DNA from: Halovenus sp. | GTDB taxonomy: Archaea > Halobacteriota > Halobacteria > Halobacteriales > Haloarculaceae | Assembly: GCA_028274925.1 (NCBI GenBank) | Contig: JAQCNR010000417.1 | Coordinates: 1-6,832, forward strand | Length of the DNA: 6,832 nucleotides | Direction of reading: 5' to 3' | In this document: one piece after another, positions 5,716 to 6,832 of the stretch | How positions within the stretch are numbered: position 1 is the first letter of the stretch | Layout of the letters: each line of letters begins with the position of its first letter | The notes under the pieces: generated by a model | Seen by the model: the letters and a program-made list of their open reading frames with translations, nothing else | Database searches by the model: none | Told to the model about the DNA's origin: nothing | Program-made: the position numbers and the translations under genes

Positions 5716-5831
5716 ACACCTCGCTACGCTCGGCGTACTCTGAGAAGACGTGGTCCTGTTGAGCGGAGCGAAACAGGGCTCGAAAGACGAGCATGGCGAG
5801 TCTTTCGGTGGCGAAAAACTGGGCGCTCACT
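5716..5831. repeat. Composite repeat module B (full form, joined to mfnA)
   Basis: In order: an imperfect hairpin with loop TCGCTACGCTC (5716-5736); a linker with ACTCTGAG; ACGTGGTC (5748-5755); a hairpin CCTGTT/AACAGG (5755-5777); GCT; a hairpin CGAAAGAC/GTCTTTCG (5781-5807); then GTGG-CGAAAAACTGG and CGCTCACT (5808-5831). The last part runs into the direct repeat shared with 5417-5511 and then into the mfnA stop codon at 5848. Confidence 0.6.
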
Positions 5832-5904
5832 TCGTTCACGTCTGGGTTTAATACCAGTCCAGATCCGCGACGAATGAGCGTAGCATCGACCGCGTGACGT
5901 GGGG
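5810..5904. repeat. Direct repeat, copy 2: authentic 3' end of mfnA and its downstream sequence
   Basis: This is the partner of 5417-5511. It holds the final codons and TAA of the intact mfnA frame, so it is the likely source copy. Differences from copy 1 are scattered single bases, with a cluster at 5875-5881 versus 5482-5488. Confidence 0.75.
5814..5818 (-). terminator. Possible oligo-T terminator of mfnA
   Basis: AAAAA on the plus strand gives TTTTT on the mfnA transcript strand, about 30 bases after its stop. A weak stem-loop (5822-5842) lies between stop and run. The same arrangement is preserved in the displaced copy (AAAAA at 5421-5425). Confidence 0.4.
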
Positions 5905-6832
5905 CATGCAGACGATGCGCATCTCGCCGGCACCTGTTTTCGAGACTCGCCAGCCACGGTCCCGGAGTTCGTCGGTCATCGGGACCGAAAGGTCAGCAGT
6001 TACGAGCGGGAGTTCCGGCCCGAATACCTCGTGACCCCGGTCAGCCAGCGCGTCGGCAAGCCACTCGGCATTCTCCATCGCGCGTTCGTACTGCTCGCGG
6101 TAGCCAACCGGCCAGAGCGTCTCCATCGCCGCGACGGCGCTGGCGACACCGGCCCCGCTTCGAGTGCCCGTCAGCGTGATCTGTGAGGTCGATTCGAGAT
6201 ATGGCGTGTCGATAGCGAGGTCATCGAACAGTTCCTGCGAGCGGGCGAGCAATCCACCGGCAGGAACGGCGGCCTGACCACCCTTGTGTGGGTCAATCGT
6301 CAGCGTATCGATGGCCGCGTCATCGAAATTCCAGTCGTAGTCGGCAAAGGGCAGATAGAATCCACCCCACGCCGCGTCGACGTGACAGACCGCGTCGATA
6401 TCATCTGCAAGGTCGGCAATTGCCGGAATCGGGTCCACTGTCCCGTACTCTGTCGACCCAGCCACGCCGACCATGCCGACGGTGTCCTCGTCGGCGAGTT
6501 CGTTCATCGCGTCGATATCGGCGCGGTGGTTGGTTGTCGGCGCAGTCCGTAACTCGACGTCGAGCAGTTCGGCGGCTTTTCGGAAGCTGAAGTGGACGCT
6601 CTCGGGCGCAACGACATTGGGGCTGTCGCTGTCGCCGTGGTTGCGAGCGATTCTGACCGCCTGAATGTTCGCCTCCGTCCCCCCGCTCGTGATGTAGCCC
6701 GACGGCTCCGAAAGTCCAGCAATCTCCCCAAGCATATCGACCGCCTGCGCTTCGAGTTCGGCAACCGTCTGGTAGGTCCCCGGGTCACCAGGATTGGTCG
6801 CCAGGAACCGCTCGGCCGCCTTCCGGGCCTTG
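5848..6832 (-). CDS. mfnA: MfnA-type PLP-dependent L-aspartate/L-tyrosine decarboxylase (5' end beyond the window)
   Basis: The frame is open from the window edge to TAA at 5848-5850, giving 327 codons; the family is about 350-370 residues, so only a few dozen N-terminal residues are missing. An internal ATG at 6735 is not the start, because the upstream codons continue recognisable group II decarboxylase sequence (A-R-K-A-A-E-R-F-L and beyond). Seen in order: S-G-G-T-E-A-N (PLP phosphate site), H-V-D-A-A-W-G-G (the Asp that contacts the PLP ring) and D-P-H-K-G-G, whose Lys (codon 6283-6285) forms the internal aldimine. MfnA makes tyramine for methanofuran in methanogens. Haloarchaea lack methanofuran, and in related archaea the enzyme decarboxylates aspartate to beta-alanine for pantothenate and CoA, which I infer here. 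It is cytoplasmic. It converges on the signalling operon across the repeat-rich spacer. Confidence 0.88.
   Translation of the reverse strand, partial: KARKAAERFLATNPGDPGTYQTVAELEAQAVDMLGEIAGLSEPSGYITSGGTEANIQAVRIARNHGDSDSPNVVAPESVHFSFRKAAELLDVELRTAPTTNHRADIDAMNELADEDTVGMVGVAGSTEYGTVDPIPAIADLADDIDAVCHVDAAWGGFYLPFADYDWNFDDAAIDTLTIDPHKGGQAAVPAGGLLARSQELFDDLAIDTPYLESTSQITLTGTRSGAGVASAVAAMETLWPVGYREQYERAMENAEWLADALADRGHEVFGPELPLVTADLSVPMTDELRDRGWRVSKTGAGEMRIVCMPHVTRSMLRSFVADLDWY

Larger units (their letters stand above)
5378..5842. repeat. Array of stem-loops with a shared 11-base loop and unrelated stems
   Basis: Stem-loops with 11-base loops occur at: 5429-5449 (GACGC/GCGTC, loop TCACTTCGTTC); 5569-5591 (CTTCAC/GTGAAG, loop GAACGGAGTGA); 5670-5694 (CGAGGTC/GACCTCG, loop TTCCTTCGGTC); 5716-5736 (ACACC/GGCGT, one mismatch, loop TCGCTACGCTC); 5755-5777 (CCTGTT/AACAGG, loop GAGCGGAGCGA); 5781-5807 (CGAAAGAC/GTCTTTCG, loop GAGCATGGCGA). 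A decayed one lies at 5822-5842 (loop TCACTTCGTTC). Turned to one orientation, most loops fit GARCGNAGYGA; 5670-5694 and 5781-5807 are looser matches. Three further hairpins have short loops: 5378-5398, 5533-5547 (GAGACC/GGTCTC) and 5595-5614 (CGGGAGAGC/GCTCTCCCG, loop GT). Confidence 0.65.
5353..5847. other. Repeat-rich gene-free spacer between convergent genes
   Basis: The roughly 500 bases between the DUF7504-like gene and mfnA hold no convincing intact gene. They contain T and A runs usable as terminators on both strands, at least seven stem-loops, three related composite modules (about 5364-5438, 5519-5640 and 5716-5831), and a displaced copy of the mfnA 3' end at about 5417-5511. Short open frames that cross it consist of repeated hairpin sequence and have no protein-like composition. 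Confidence 0.8.

Noticed and set aside
5522..5743. Plus-strand frame of 73 codons in the spacer
   Set aside because: It runs through inverted repeats, and its composition is Ser/Arg-rich and not halophilic.
5378..5842. CRISPR array
   Set aside because: Repeats are not evenly spaced or identical, there are no spacers of uniform length and no cas genes in the window.
5417..5904. Insertion sequence or MITE with the 95-base repeats as terminal direct repeats
   Set aside because: No transposase and no terminal inverted repeats were seen, and the repeat includes mfnA coding sequence, which points to a local duplication.

Overview
The window looks like a piece of a haloarchaeal (class Halobacteria) chromosome. 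The evidence is GC-rich codons, acidic proteins, TATA-like boxes about 27 bases before start codons with little or no leader, a Tat-exported lipoprotein, and a DUF7504-type RecA-like protein of a kind I know mainly from haloarchaea. A Haloarcula-like genus is plausible but cannot be fixed from the sequence alone.

Layout, left to right. (1) 47-1294, plus: a Tat lipoprotein with seven FG-GAP-like repeats, probably a surface beta-propeller. (2) 1332-2510, minus and convergent with it: a family III (CaiB/BaiF) CoA enzyme that keeps the three catalytic residues of alpha-methylacyl-CoA racemases. (3) 2569-2673, minus: a possible 34-residue acidic small protein. (4) 2779-3792, plus: a Trm5/Taw2-family tRNA position-37 enzyme, closer by motif to Taw2. 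(5) 3833-4699 and 4696-5352, plus: a two-gene operon with an ATGA overlap, encoding a receiver-GAF protein whose phosphoacceptor Asp is replaced by Gly, and a KaiC/RecA-like protein with a degenerate P-loop. (6) 5353-5847: about 500 bases without an intact gene, made of composite repeats and stem-loops, with a duplicated remnant of the 3' end of the next gene. (7) 5848-6832, minus, cut by the window edge: MfnA-type PLP-dependent decarboxylase, probably supplying beta-alanine for CoA.

The genes are mostly single transcription units with unrelated housekeeping roles (acyl-CoA metabolism, tRNA modification, CoA precursor synthesis), plus one signalling pair. I see no defence system, CRISPR array, complete transposon, tRNA or rRNA.

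The most unusual part is the 5353-5847 spacer. Three related modules share a framework (A-run, ACGTGG, then GTGG-YGAAAAA-CTG, then CGCTCACT). In two of them a pair of hairpins sits between the ACGTGG and GTGG parts. The hairpin arms differ completely in sequence between copies but still pair, while several loops are an 11-base sequence close to GARCGNAGYGA, present in both orientations. The third module lacks the hairpin pair, and it lies next to the displaced copy of the mfnA 3' end.
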